From: Selenomonas sp. ND2010
GTDB lineage: Bacteria; Bacillota; Negativicutes; Selenomonadales; Selenomonadaceae
Direction of reading: 5' to 3'
NCBI RefSeq assembly: GCF_000702005.1
Contig: NZ_KL370847.1
Span: 110,116-174,115 of the forward strand
DNA length: 64,000 nucleotides
Each line of letters opens with the position of its first letter. Position 1 is the first letter of the stretch. The notes under the pieces are model-generated. The model was not told where the DNA came from. It did not search any database and saw only the letters and a program-made list of their open reading frames with translations. A program made the position numbers and the translations under genes. Positions 55,784 to 63,646 of the stretch are shown one piece after another.

Positions 55784-57472
55784 TTGAGACGACGAATTCT
55801 GTCGGTGCTGGCTGTGCTGTTGATGATGGTTACGCTATTGCCAGCAGCTTCTGCACGGCACAAGGATAAGGAAACGTCTGCGCTGCAGAAGATTATTTAT
55901 GTGCCTCATGATAACCGGCCAATATCGGACAAACAGACAACTGAGGTAGCCCAAAAACTAGGCATTGAGGTGGTAGTACCGCCGGATAAAATACTGGGTG
56001 ACCGGCAGAATCTGGGAAATCCGGAGGAGCTTTGGCGCTGGCTGGAGGATAACCTTGATGATGCCGATGCGGCAGTGATTTCTTCGGATTCTATGCTGTA
56101 TGGCAGTCTGGTGGGATCCCGCAAGCATAATTGCTCAGAGGCAGAGCTCTTAATCCGCACCGAGCGGTTCCGCAAACTGCATCAAGCATATCCCAAGCTG
56201 CCACTTTACGTTTTTGGCTCTATCATGCGAACGCCGAAATCGGGAGAAGCCTCCGGACGCGAAGAGCCAGATTACTATCGAAGCTATGGTTCCGATATTT
56301 TTCGTTATACGGTGCTAAAGGATAAGGAAGAACTAACTGGCCTAACCAGGCGTGAGCAGAAAGAAGCCGCATTCTTGCAGGAATTGATTCCCTCCGCAGA
56401 TCTCAAGGATTGGCTGGGCCGACGGAAGAAAAACTATTCGGTTAATGAAAAACTCATCCGGATGGCACGGGAGGATACGTTCAATTATCTGATCCTAGGC
56501 CGGGATGATAATGCTCCTTATTCCCAGACCCATAAGGAAAGCCGTCATTTGATGGAAGAGAGCCAGGATCTTGATAATGCGCGTTTTCAGATTATGGCTG
56601 GTATTGACGAAATGGGAATGTTGCTTATTTCGCGGGCCGTAAACATTGCACATCAGAAAATGCCGTCGGTTTATGTGAAATATAACTGGGGGCGTGGCGC
56701 CAATACGGTTCCTGCCTATTCCGATGAGAAAATCAGCGATTCCATTCGTTCTGCCGTTACGGCGGCTTATGGGACCCTTACAACGGACCCTTCGCAGGCG
56801 GATTTGGTCTTGATGGTCAACACCGATATCCAAGGCAAGACCTATGAGGCGAATGACCCGTCGAATGACAGTGATTCGGCGCGCCACAGTTCGGTTTATT
56901 TTGCGGACTTGGTGAAAGAGTATGTGGAAAAGGGCTATCCGGTAGGAATTGCGGATATCATCTATGCGAATGGCGCGGATAATGCGTTGATGGAAGAGCT
57001 GAAAAAGCGTGACCTGCTCTTTAGGATCCGGGCTTATGCTGGCTGGAATACGGCAACGAATAGCACTGGCTTTGTGATCGGTGCTGGCGTGTTGACCAAG
57101 TACATGAAGGCTGAGGATATCGAGGAGCTGCTTTTGACCCGATATTTGGATGATTGGGTATATCAGAGCAATGTACGCAATACGGTGCAGCGCCAACTTA
57201 GTTGGCTTCGCGGTGAGGGCTATTATGGCAGCCTGGATGAGAAACGCAAGGCTGTGGGCATTCGTACAGCGCAATGGATTTCCCGATTCGCAGAAAAGAA
57301 TCTTCCCAAGTTCAAAAGTTTGGAAGAGATACAGGTGACTTTCCCCTGGAACCGTATGTTTGAGGCAGACATCGCAAGAAGTGAACATAAAGAAGTCCAC
57401 TTCTTCCAGAGATTAACGCAGCCCGTCAAGAAAAACGTAAAAAAACGCAAAAAAAAGGCATCCCTTCGTTAA
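55784..57472 (+). CDS. DUF4127 exported protein
   Basis: 562 residues from TTG 55784, after AAGGGAG. A signal peptide (ILSVLAVLLMMVTLLPAASA) is followed by YVPHDNRPISDKQTTEVA, the typical DUF4127 opening, then AAVISSDSMLYGSLVGSR and YLILGRDDNAPYSQTHKES. Family proteins occur in Firmicutes and are thought to act outside the membrane; no reaction is known. The last codons lie in the stem of a terminator. Confidence 0.87.
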   Translation: MRRRILSVLAVLLMMVTLLPAASARHKDKETSALQKIIYVPHDNRPISDKQTTEVAQKLGIEVVVPPDKILGDRQNLGNPEELWRWLEDNLDDADAAVISSDSMLYGSLVGSRKHNCSEAELLIRTERFRKLHQAYPKLPLYVFGSIMRTPKSGEASGREEPDYYRSYGSDIFRYTVLKDKEELTGLTRREQKEAAFLQELIPSADLKDWLGRRKKNYSVNEKLIRMAREDTFNYLILGRDDNAPYSQTHKESRHLMEESQDLDNARFQIMAGIDEMGMLLISRAVNIAHQKMPSVYVKYNWGRGANTVPAYSDEKISDSIRSAVTAAYGTLTTDPSQADLVLMVNTDIQGKTYEANDPSNDSDSARHSSVYFADLVKEYVEKGYPVGIADIIYANGADNALMEELKKRDLLFRIRAYAGWNTATNSTGFVIGAGVLTKYMKAEDIEELLLTRYLDDWVYQSNVRNTVQRQLSWLRGEGYYGSLDEKRKAVGIRTAQWISRFAEKNLPKFKSLEEIQVTFPWNRMFEADIARSEHKEVHFFQRLTQPVKKNVKKRKKKASLR

Positions 57473-57498
57473 GGTTCGAAGGGATGCCTTATTTATTT
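57455..57498 (+). terminator. Rho-independent terminator overlapping the end of the DUF4127 gene
   Basis: Perfect 14-bp stem (AAGGCATCCCTTCG at 57455-57468, complement at 57477-57490), then ATTTATTT. The stop codon is in the loop. A-tracts upstream mean it may also stop the convergent small gene. Confidence 0.85.
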
Positions 57499-57508
57499 CA
57501 GCAACGTA

Positions 57509-57661
57509 TCAACCGTTGTTCTTTTCCGCGTTACGAGCTACCTGGGCGCATACCGTTACAATACGATCCATAAAATCATATTCCATGGAACTTTCTTCCC
57601 AAGCGGCACGGAACTCAAGACTATCGATTTCCTGACCGAGGACTTTTGCCAAGTCGCGCAT
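57509..57661 (-). CDS. Small 50-residue hypothetical protein
   Basis: Minus-strand frame of 50 codons beginning MRDLAKVLGQEIDSLEF and ending AEKNNG, with an ideal AGGAGG ribosome site just upstream of its ATG. The composition is acidic and helical (FRAAWEESSMEYDFMDRIV), with one cysteine. I know no function. It shares the direction of the DeoR regulator gene that lies upstream of it (57795-58538) but is separated by 133 bases. Confidence 0.65.
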   Translation of the reverse strand: MRDLAKVLGQEIDSLEFRAAWEESSMEYDFMDRIVTVCAQVARNAEKNNG

Positions 57662-57794
57662 TACTATTTACCTCCTGTTTATGAATTTGTAAGTTCGTAT
57701 TAGTACCAACTCACAAGAAACAATTATAGCAGGTTTCTGTAATTTCGCAAGGTCTTTTTTGACTCGGGGGCGATAAATTTCACGAGGAAGTGAA

Positions 57795-58538
57795 TCAGAA
57801 TGGGTAAACGTGAATGCCGTGGTTATTCAGCATGGTCAGTGATTCACTGTCAGCCTGGTCATCGGTGTAAACCGCGCTTATTTTATCCAAGGGGAGCAAG
57901 GAGACAACGCCGCTGGATTTGAACTTGGTGGATTCGGTGAGAACGATGATCTGACCGGCACTTTCGGCCATGGCGCGAGCTGCTTCGGCCCGCATGAGGT
58001 CATTAGACATGAATCCCTGTTCATTGAGGCCATCGGTGCCAACAAAGAATTTGTTGACGTAGAAGTCCTTTACGCAATTGCGAATCATCGGACCGACCAT
58101 AACCTGGGACTCGTTCTGGTATTCGCCACCAAGCAGGATGACATGGGCGTTGGGCTGTTTGCGGATGAAATCCGCGATAAATGCTGAGTTGGTAATAATC
58201 GTGATGTCACGGCGGTTAGCCGCCAGTTCTTCGGCCAGTAGAGCACAGCAGCCACCGGATTCAATCATGACGGTTTCGCCGTTGTGAATGCTCTCGGCTG
58301 CGCGATGGGCAATGAGGCGTTTGCGTTCATAATTGAAGGAAAGGTGGTTGGCGATATCGTCACTGGAAGTCATGGCCGCATAGCCGTGTTCGCGGCGGAG
58401 AAGTCCCTTGTGTTCCAAGAGATTTAAATCTTTGCGGACGGTTACCTCGGATACGTCAAGTGCTTTGGCTAGTTCGGTGACTGCAACCCGTTTTTTTTGG
58501 TTGACAATGTTCAAAAGTTGAGAGTGTCTCATGTGCAT
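57795..58538 (-). CDS. DeoR/GlpR-family transcriptional regulator
   Basis: 247 residues from the ATG at 58538 on the minus strand, which has AAGGTAGGA upstream; the frame extends to 58577. The N-terminal helix-turn-helix is VTELAKALDVSEVTVRKDL, followed by EHKGLLRREHGYA. The C-terminal sensor domain resembles phosphosugar-binding folds (VMIESGGCCALLAEEL, IITNSAFIADFI, FFVGTDGLNEQGFM). Such regulators usually repress sugar-utilisation genes until a sugar phosphate binds; no sugar operon is next to it, so its targets are elsewhere. Confidence 0.92.
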   Translation of the reverse strand: MHMRHSQLLNIVNQKKRVAVTELAKALDVSEVTVRKDLNLLEHKGLLRREHGYAAMTSSDDIANHLSFNYERKRLIAHRAAESIHNGETVMIESGGCCALLAEELAANRRDITIITNSAFIADFIRKQPNAHVILLGGEYQNESQVMVGPMIRNCVKDFYVNKFFVGTDGLNEQGFMSNDLMRAEAARAMAESAGQIIVLTESTKFKSSGVVSLLPLDKISAVYTDDQADSESLTMLNNHGIHVYPF

Positions 58539-58668
58539 AGTATAAAATCCTACCTTTTCCATAAATACTTCCGTCATCTAGATAGATTATAACACAGCTG
58601 AAGAAACGGGAAAAGGTAGCGGGGCAGGAAATCGGCTGGGAGAATCTTTCTGAATAGGAAAATAGTCC

Positions 58669-58697
58669 TTGCGATTGAAGGACGGTTGTAGTAAAAT
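58669..58697 (+). promoter_or_regulatory. Promoter of the diguanylate cyclase gene
   Basis: TTGCGA (58669-58674) and TAAAAT (58692-58697), 17-base spacer; ATG at 58751. Confidence 0.5.
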
Positions 58698-58750
58698 TAA
58701 AAGAAGTTTAGAATGATAAGAAATACGAGGAAAATAAATGAGGAGATCCT

Positions 58751-59734
58751 ATGGGAGATATCGTAGGCAGTTTCAGCAATGAGGCACTATGGGGGATAAT
58801 CATAGTGATGGGCATAGTCATCCTGTTACTGCTCGGGGAGCTTTTTTATGCGAGGCTTCAGCTTCATTCCCGACAGGAGCGTTATTGGTGGGTGCTGGGC
58901 GCATCGGATATGTATATGTTTGAGTACGATGCGGTCAATGATGAGCTGTTGCTATCGGAGCATTTTTCGGTGATGTTGGGGATTCCTAGGCATATCTTTC
59001 AGTTTTCGAAGGTAATGGGGAATACGAGAAATCCACAACTTCGAAAGGGCCTTGAAAATATTCCGCGCATCCTAGAGGCAGCAGAGAACGAGCAGAATTT
59101 GGAATTGGTACGGCAGGACGGTAGTACGGGAATTTTCCGCGTTCGTTGCAATTCCTTTAATGATAAGCATGGCAATTTATGCTCGACGGTGGGCATCCTG
59201 ATGGATGTCACTCGCGAGGTGCATGAGGAAGAGGCCTTGCGCGCCCGGGCGGAGCTTGATGGCCTGACTGCGGTGTATAATTCCGGAACGGTGCGGTTCC
59301 TTATTGAACGTATGCTCAAGGAACGTCCAGAACGGGCAGTAAGTGGTTTTGTTATGCTTGATGTGGATCATTTCAAGGAAATCAATGATACTATGGGGCA
59401 TATGACTGGGGACCGCGTGCTGCAAAAGCTCACGGAGAGCCTTCGTTCGTCGATACGTGAAACTGATGTCATAGGACGTTTGGGGGGAGATGAATTTTGC
59501 ATTTATCTGCCGAAGATTGCTGGTTATGATTTTTTGTGTGATTTCTGTGAACGGCTCAATTCCGTGGCGGTAAAAAATTTTGAAGAAGCGGATTTGGGGA
59601 TGGGGGTAACCATTAGCATCGGCGGTGTGATGGTCAGGAATCAGGAGGATTTTGCGGATGTCTATGGCCGCGCCGATAAGGTGCTTTATGCAGCCAAGGC
59701 ACAGGGCCGCAATACCAGTTGCGTGGCCGAATAG
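58751..59734 (+). CDS. Membrane-bound diguanylate cyclase with PAS-like sensor
   Basis: 327 residues. One N-terminal membrane segment (LWGIIIVMGIVILLLLGEL), a PAS-like domain (WVLGASDMYMFEYDAVNDEL, FNDKHGNLCSTVGILMDVT), then a GGDEF domain from about residue 170 (AELDGLTAVYNSGTVRFLI). The catalytic motif GRLGGDEFCIY is intact and an RxxD inhibitory site (RETD) lies five residues before it, so it should make cyclic di-GMP and be feedback-inhibited. The gene's terminator appears to lie beyond the repeat element downstream. Confidence 0.93.
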   Translation: MGDIVGSFSNEALWGIIIVMGIVILLLLGELFYARLQLHSRQERYWWVLGASDMYMFEYDAVNDELLLSEHFSVMLGIPRHIFQFSKVMGNTRNPQLRKGLENIPRILEAAENEQNLELVRQDGSTGIFRVRCNSFNDKHGNLCSTVGILMDVTREVHEEEALRARAELDGLTAVYNSGTVRFLIERMLKERPERAVSGFVMLDVDHFKEINDTMGHMTGDRVLQKLTESLRSSIRETDVIGRLGGDEFCIYLPKIAGYDFLCDFCERLNSVAVKNFEEADLGMGVTISIGGVMVRNQEDFADVYGRADKVLYAAKAQGRNTSCVAE

Positions 59735-59802
59735 GGAGCGAAAAAAGGAGCTGTGAAATTACAGTTTGCAGGTTACAAGAATCTCATTCGAAACAGCACT
59801 TC

Positions 59803-60003
59803 GCCGCTGCTAGGGACAGTGCCAACACTCCACGGGAGATGTTTTCCTAAACGAAATTTTTATCTTTAATTAAGCATCGAAAAAGTTGCAAAACGCGCTT
59901 CGCTTGAACGGTAGCAATTTTTCGACAAAAAGTGAGGATAAAAATTTCGTTCTTCACGGAAAACATCAAACGCTTCGTTTATGGCACTGCCCCTAGCGGC
60001 GGC
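59803..60003. repeat. Long nested hairpin I inside the repeat element
   Basis: Outer arms 59803-59823 and 59983-60003 pair over 21 bases with two G-T wobbles. Further in, GATGTTTTCC (59838-59847) pairs with 59958-59967 and ACGAAATTTTTATC (59851-59864) pairs perfectly with 59937-59950. The innermost arms around TCGAAAAAGTTGC (59877-59889) pair with 59914-59925, leaving a loop that carries CGCGCTTCGCTTG. Confidence 0.85.
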
Positions 60004-60072
60004 TGAGGATGTGGCGAGTTTCCCAAGCTTCACCCTCCGAGGGCATAGTAGCTTCGTGCCGACTCTAACCGA

Positions 60073-60271
60073 GGCGGCGGGGGCCCCAGTACCATAAGCG
60101 TAGCCTTGACGTTCCGCGTGAAGCAAGAAATTTTTGCCTGCGTTCTCGTTGGAAAAGCAGTTTCGTCCAAGCGAAGCGCGTTTAACTGTTTTCCAACTCT
60201 TAATTAAAAGGCAAAAATTTCTTGTAGCGGGTTGTCACCGGTGGAGCGTTGGTACTGGGGCCCCCGCCGCC
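60073..60271. repeat. Long nested hairpin II inside the repeat element
   Basis: Outer arms 60073-60094 and 60250-60271 are perfectly complementary over 22 bases and very GC-rich. CAAGAAATTTTTGCCT (60124-60139) pairs perfectly with 60209-60224, and the inner GTTGGAAAAGCAGTT region (60148-60162) pairs with 60184-60197. The loop holds CAAGCGAAGCGCG, the complement of the loop of hairpin I. Confidence 0.85.
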
Positions 60272-60347
60272 GGTAACTTACCTCGAACATGAACTGGGTA
60301 CTACTCCCCTGCAAACTGTAATTTGTAAAAAGTGCCTGGATAAATTC

Positions 60348-60402
60348 ATAGAAGCCTCCATAAGGTAGATGAATCCATCTTATGGAGGCTTCTATATTTT
60401 AT
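60348..60402 (+). terminator. Terminator-like hairpin beyond the repeat element
   Basis: Perfect 17-bp stem (60348-60364 with 60379-60395) followed by ATTTTAT on the plus strand. It probably served the diguanylate cyclase gene before the repeat inserted between them. A second hairpin (AAAGGGA at 60412-60418 with TCCCTTT) lies nearer serC and may end its transcript. Confidence 0.7.
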
Positions 60403-60448
60403 GCCAATATAAAGGGATTTTTCTCAGTCCCTTTTTGTTATGGATAAG

Positions 60449-61540
60449 TCAAGCGTTTTCCTTGCGGAATTTTTCCATGAATTCGGCAAGGCGAAGGGCA
60501 CCTTCATACGGCATAGCGTTGTAAATCGAGGCGCGCATGCCGCCGACACTGCGATGGCCTTTGACGCCACTGAGTTGATGTTCGAGGGCTTCGGCAACGA
60601 ATTTCTTTTCGAGTTCTTCGCTGGGCAGGCGGAAGGTGACATTCATGAAGGAACGGCTGTCTTTGTCCGCGTGGCCACGATAGAAACCGTTCGAATTGTC
60701 GATGGCATCGTAAACGACTTTGGCCTTTTTCTGATTGCGTTTTTCCATTTCGCCGAGGCCGCCGTTGGCTTTGATCCAGGCAGCAACCTTGCCGACCATG
60801 TAGATGCAGAATGCCGGTGGCGTGTTGTAGAGCGAGTCCTTTTTGAGGAACGTGCTGTAACGAAGCATCGTTGGCAGGGTTTCCGGACTTTGGGCGAGCA
60901 TGTCCTTTTTAGCAACGACGAGAACAACGCCAGCTGGTCCGAGATTTTTCTGGACCCCGGCATAGATAAAGTCAAATTTCTTAAAATCTACGGGACGGGA
61001 AAGCATGTCGGAGGACATGTCGGCAATGAGGGGAACTCCCTTGGTATCCGGTACGTAATGATACTCTGTGCCATAGATGGTGTTATTATAGCAGAGGTGA
61101 ACGTAGGAAGCTTCCGGATTGATTTTGAGTTCATCCTGTGTGGGGATATGGCGGAAATCCACATCCTTAGAGGAAGCGGCGATTTCTCCAACGCCGAGAA
61201 GTTCTGCTTCCTGGTAAGCCTTGGTAGCAAAGCTGCCTGAGAGTACATAACTTCCCGGATGCTCTTTGGTAGCAAAGTTTAGCGGAATCATGGCAAACTG
61301 TTGGCTGGCGCCGCCCTGACAAAACAGGACTTCGTAGTCATCGCCGAGCCCCATGAGCTCTTTGATGTCAGCTTTTGCCTGCTGGTGAACTTCATCATAC
61401 TGTTTGGCACGATGGCTGATTTCCAGGATAGACATGCCACTGTGGTGGAAATTCAAGAATTCAGCTTGAGCTTCTTTGAGAACTTCCAGGGGCAGTGTGG
61501 CCGGACCTGGGTTAAAATTATAAACGCGGTCTGCTTCCAT
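60449..61540 (-). CDS. serC: Phosphoserine aminotransferase
   Basis: 363 residues on the minus strand, normal length. VYNFNPGPATLPLEVL is the family opening; LFCQGGASQQFAMIPLN and IYAGVQKNLGPAG (with the PLP-binding Lys) are conserved, as is GHRSVGGMRASIYNAMP near the end. It converts 3-phosphohydroxypyruvate and glutamate to phosphoserine, the step after SerA. AGGAGG precedes its start. It is divergent from serA across a ~500-bp region holding both promoters. Confidence 0.96.
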   Translation of the reverse strand: MEADRVYNFNPGPATLPLEVLKEAQAEFLNFHHSGMSILEISHRAKQYDEVHQQAKADIKELMGLGDDYEVLFCQGGASQQFAMIPLNFATKEHPGSYVLSGSFATKAYQEAELLGVGEIAASSKDVDFRHIPTQDELKINPEASYVHLCYNNTIYGTEYHYVPDTKGVPLIADMSSDMLSRPVDFKKFDFIYAGVQKNLGPAGVVLVVAKKDMLAQSPETLPTMLRYSTFLKKDSLYNTPPAFCIYMVGKVAAWIKANGGLGEMEKRNQKKAKVVYDAIDNSNGFYRGHADKDSRSFMNVTFRLPSEELEKKFVAEALEHQLSGVKGHRSVGGMRASIYNAMPYEGALRLAEFMEKFRKENA

Positions 61541-61626
61541 GGGATAACCTCCTAAAATCCTGATGATTCTTTACGTTGTTATAAAACGGAGCGTCCGTGA
61601 CTTGCGGACATCAGGCGTTTTGTTAT

Positions 61627-61655
61627 ATTTTAACGCGGAAATTTATGAAAAGCAA
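61627..61655 (-). promoter_or_regulatory. Possible promoter of serC
   Basis: On the minus strand TTGCTT (61650-61655) and TAAAAT (61627-61632) are 17 bases apart, about 90 bases before the serC start. I saw no T-box on this side. Confidence 0.45.
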
Positions 61656-61691
61656 GCGAGAAAATAAAATTTGTTTTTCTGAAAAACACAC

Positions 61692-61720
61692 TTGACGATG
61701 AGAGGCGGAGGAGCTATAAT
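61692..61720 (+). promoter_or_regulatory. Promoter of the serA leader
   Basis: TTGACG (61692-61697) and TATAAT (61715-61720) with a 17-base spacer, starting a ~310-base leader before ATG 62039. Confidence 0.85.
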
Positions 61721-61726
61721 ACGGTT

Positions 61727-61965
61727 ATGCACAGGAGAATAGGAACAGATAACGCGAGGAAGAGGAAGCAATAGTGGTTGCCCGCAAAGAGAACTGACGG
61801 AAGGTGCGAGTCAGAGGGAAAAGCTGTTGTTCCGCCTTGGAGCGGCTGGCGATGAGTCAGACGGGGCGCCCGATACAGCGGCAAGAGAGATATTTTCGGA
61901 TATCACTTGGGTGGCACCACGGAACTGATAGCTTCGTCCCAAATTGGGACGGGGCATTTTTTATT
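61727..61965 (+). ncRNA. T-box riboswitch upstream of serA, probably serine-responsive
   Basis: The antiterminator bulge TGGGTGGCACCACGG (61908-61922) is the T-box hallmark that pairs with the tRNA CCA end. A terminator follows: CGTCCC (61935-61940) pairs with GGGACG (61946-61951), then a T-run from 61957. Stem I probably starts near GGAACAG (61742) and closes with TGTTCC-like bases around 61825-61833, with an apical CTGAC/GTCAG stem. AGC at 61822-61824 is a candidate serine specifier codon, but I could not fold it reliably. Uncharged tRNA-Ser would let transcription reach serA. Confidence 0.88.
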
Positions 61966-62038
61966 TTCAAGAGGTTTTTGTTTTGTCTGTGTAGAAATTA
62001 ACGAGGAAAGTGTTTTCCACAAAGATATTGGAGGAGCG

Positions 62039-63628
62039 ATGGATATGAAGGTTTTGGCTGCAGATGGTATTTCCCCAAAAGGTATTGAGCTTTTAAAGAA
62101 AGAATTCGATGTCGATGTCAAAGATAAGATTTCCGCCGAAGAGCTGCTGGAAATCATCCCAGAGTATGATGCATTGATGGTGCGCTCGGCCTCCAAGGTC
62201 ACGGCAGAAGTGATTGCGCGGGCCGAGAAACTCAAGATTATTGGCCGTGCTGGTGTCGGTGTCGATAATATCGATATTCCCGCTGCTACGGCTAAGGGCA
62301 TTATCGTCATCAATTCTCCGGGTGGAAATACGATTGCGGCTACGGAGCATACCATGGCAATGATGCTTTCGATGTCGCGCAATATTCCGATTGCCAACGA
62401 GACCATGCAGAAGGGCGAGTGGAATCGCAAGCAGTATGTTGGCGTTGAGCTTCGCGGCAAAACGTTAGGCGTAATCGGTATGGGCCGTATCGGTGCTGGC
62501 GTTGCCAAACGCGCTATGGCCTTCGATATGGATGTCATTGCTTACGACCCCTATATTAATGAAGAACGTGCCAAATCTTTGGGCGTTACGATTGGCACGT
62601 TTGAGGATGTCATTACCAAATCGGATTTCATCACGGTGCATATGCCATTGACGCCGGATACCAAAGGCATGATTGGCATGGAGCAGATGAAGAAAATGAA
62701 GAAAGGCGTACGCCTGGTCAACTGTGCCCGCGGTGGTATTATCGTCGAGGAAGATTTGGCTGAGGCAGTAAAACAGGGGATTGTAGCTGGTGCGGCTATC
62801 GATGTTTACACCAGTGAGCCGGTGGGCCCAGACCATCCGCTGGTCGGTGTACCGGGCATCGTTTTGACGCCGCATCTTGGTGCATCGACGGTCGAAGCTC
62901 AGATCGGGGTATCGCTGGATGTTTCCGAGGGCATATTGGCCGCACTGAAAGGTCAGCCCGTATCAACAGCAGTAAATATGGCGCCGGTATCTCCGCAGGT
63001 CATGAAGGTAATCAAACCGTATCTTACGCTGGCTGAGCGTCTGGGAGGTACGGTGGTATCATTGGCCGATGGTCCGGTAGAGAAGGTCGAAGTTATCTAT
63101 AATGGCGAAATCACCGAGGTCAATACGGGGATGCTTACGACGGCAGTGGTCAAGGGCATGCTGAATCCGATTATGGAAAATGAAGTAAACTATGTAAATG
63201 CTCCGGGAATGGCCAAAGAACGCGGAATTAAAGTCATGGAAGTCAAGGAACGCGAAGTCGAGGATTTCACGAACCTCATTACGGTCAAAGCTGTGGCTGG
63301 CGGAAAAGAACTTTCGGTGCAGGGCACGTTGTTTGGTACGGAAGGCCGTATCGTTCGCATCAACAAGTTCCGTGTCGATGTCGATCCGCATGCTCGCATT
63401 CTGGTTTGCCCGCATATCAACCGTCCGGGTGTTATCGGTACGATTGGTTCCCTGCTCGGCAATAATGGCATCAATATTTCGGCTATGCAGGTAGGCAAGA
63501 CGGAGGTAGAGGGAATGAGTCTCATGGTTTTGACCATCGACAATGACATCCCGACAGCCGTCATGGAAGTTATCAAGGGAATGGATGGCATTTCCGATGC
63601 TAAGCTCGTTAATTTTTATACCATTTAA
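62039..63628 (+). CDS. serA: D-3-phosphoglycerate dehydrogenase with ACT domain
   Basis: 529 residues from ATG 62039 after GGAGGAG; the open frame upstream crosses the T-box terminator and is not coding. Catalytic and cofactor sites: IGRAGVGVDNIDIPAATAKG, GVIGMGRIGAGVAKRA (NAD), NCARGGIIVEEDLAEA, DVYTSEP and TPHLGAST. The C-terminal ACT domain (HINRPGVIGTIGSLLGNN) senses serine. It oxidises 3-phosphoglycerate to begin serine synthesis. Long form with the intervening ASB-like domain, as in Firmicutes. Confidence 0.97.
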   Translation: MDMKVLAADGISPKGIELLKKEFDVDVKDKISAEELLEIIPEYDALMVRSASKVTAEVIARAEKLKIIGRAGVGVDNIDIPAATAKGIIVINSPGGNTIAATEHTMAMMLSMSRNIPIANETMQKGEWNRKQYVGVELRGKTLGVIGMGRIGAGVAKRAMAFDMDVIAYDPYINEERAKSLGVTIGTFEDVITKSDFITVHMPLTPDTKGMIGMEQMKKMKKGVRLVNCARGGIIVEEDLAEAVKQGIVAGAAIDVYTSEPVGPDHPLVGVPGIVLTPHLGASTVEAQIGVSLDVSEGILAALKGQPVSTAVNMAPVSPQVMKVIKPYLTLAERLGGTVVSLADGPVEKVEVIYNGEITEVNTGMLTTAVVKGMLNPIMENEVNYVNAPGMAKERGIKVMEVKEREVEDFTNLITVKAVAGGKELSVQGTLFGTEGRIVRINKFRVDVDPHARILVCPHINRPGVIGTIGSLLGNNGINISAMQVGKTEVEGMSLMVLTIDNDIPTAVMEVIKGMDGISDAKLVNFYTI

Positions 63629-63646
63629 GGATTGACAATAGCAAGA

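Larger units (their letters stand above)
59756..60324. repeat. Structured ~570-bp repeat element with terminal inverted repeats and two nested hairpins
   Basis: No convincing gene lies in this gap. AAATTACAGTTTGCAGG at 59756-59772 is matched by its exact complement at 60308-60324, defining the ends. Inside are two long palindromic blocks (59803-60003 and 60073-60271). Loop segments 59891-59906 and 60168-60183 are perfectly complementary over 16 bases. No target duplication is obvious. This looks like a non-autonomous mobile element or a structured RNA repeat; other copies in the genome would decide. Confidence 0.75.

Noticed and set aside
59866..60126. 86-codon minus-strand frame in the repeat element
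   Set aside because: It crosses the hairpin arms, has no ribosome site and reads as low-complexity sequence.
61907..62038. Upstream extension of the serA frame
   Set aside because: It runs through the T-box antiterminator and terminator, and the GGAGGAG before ATG 62039 together with the family's usual N-terminus fixes the start there.
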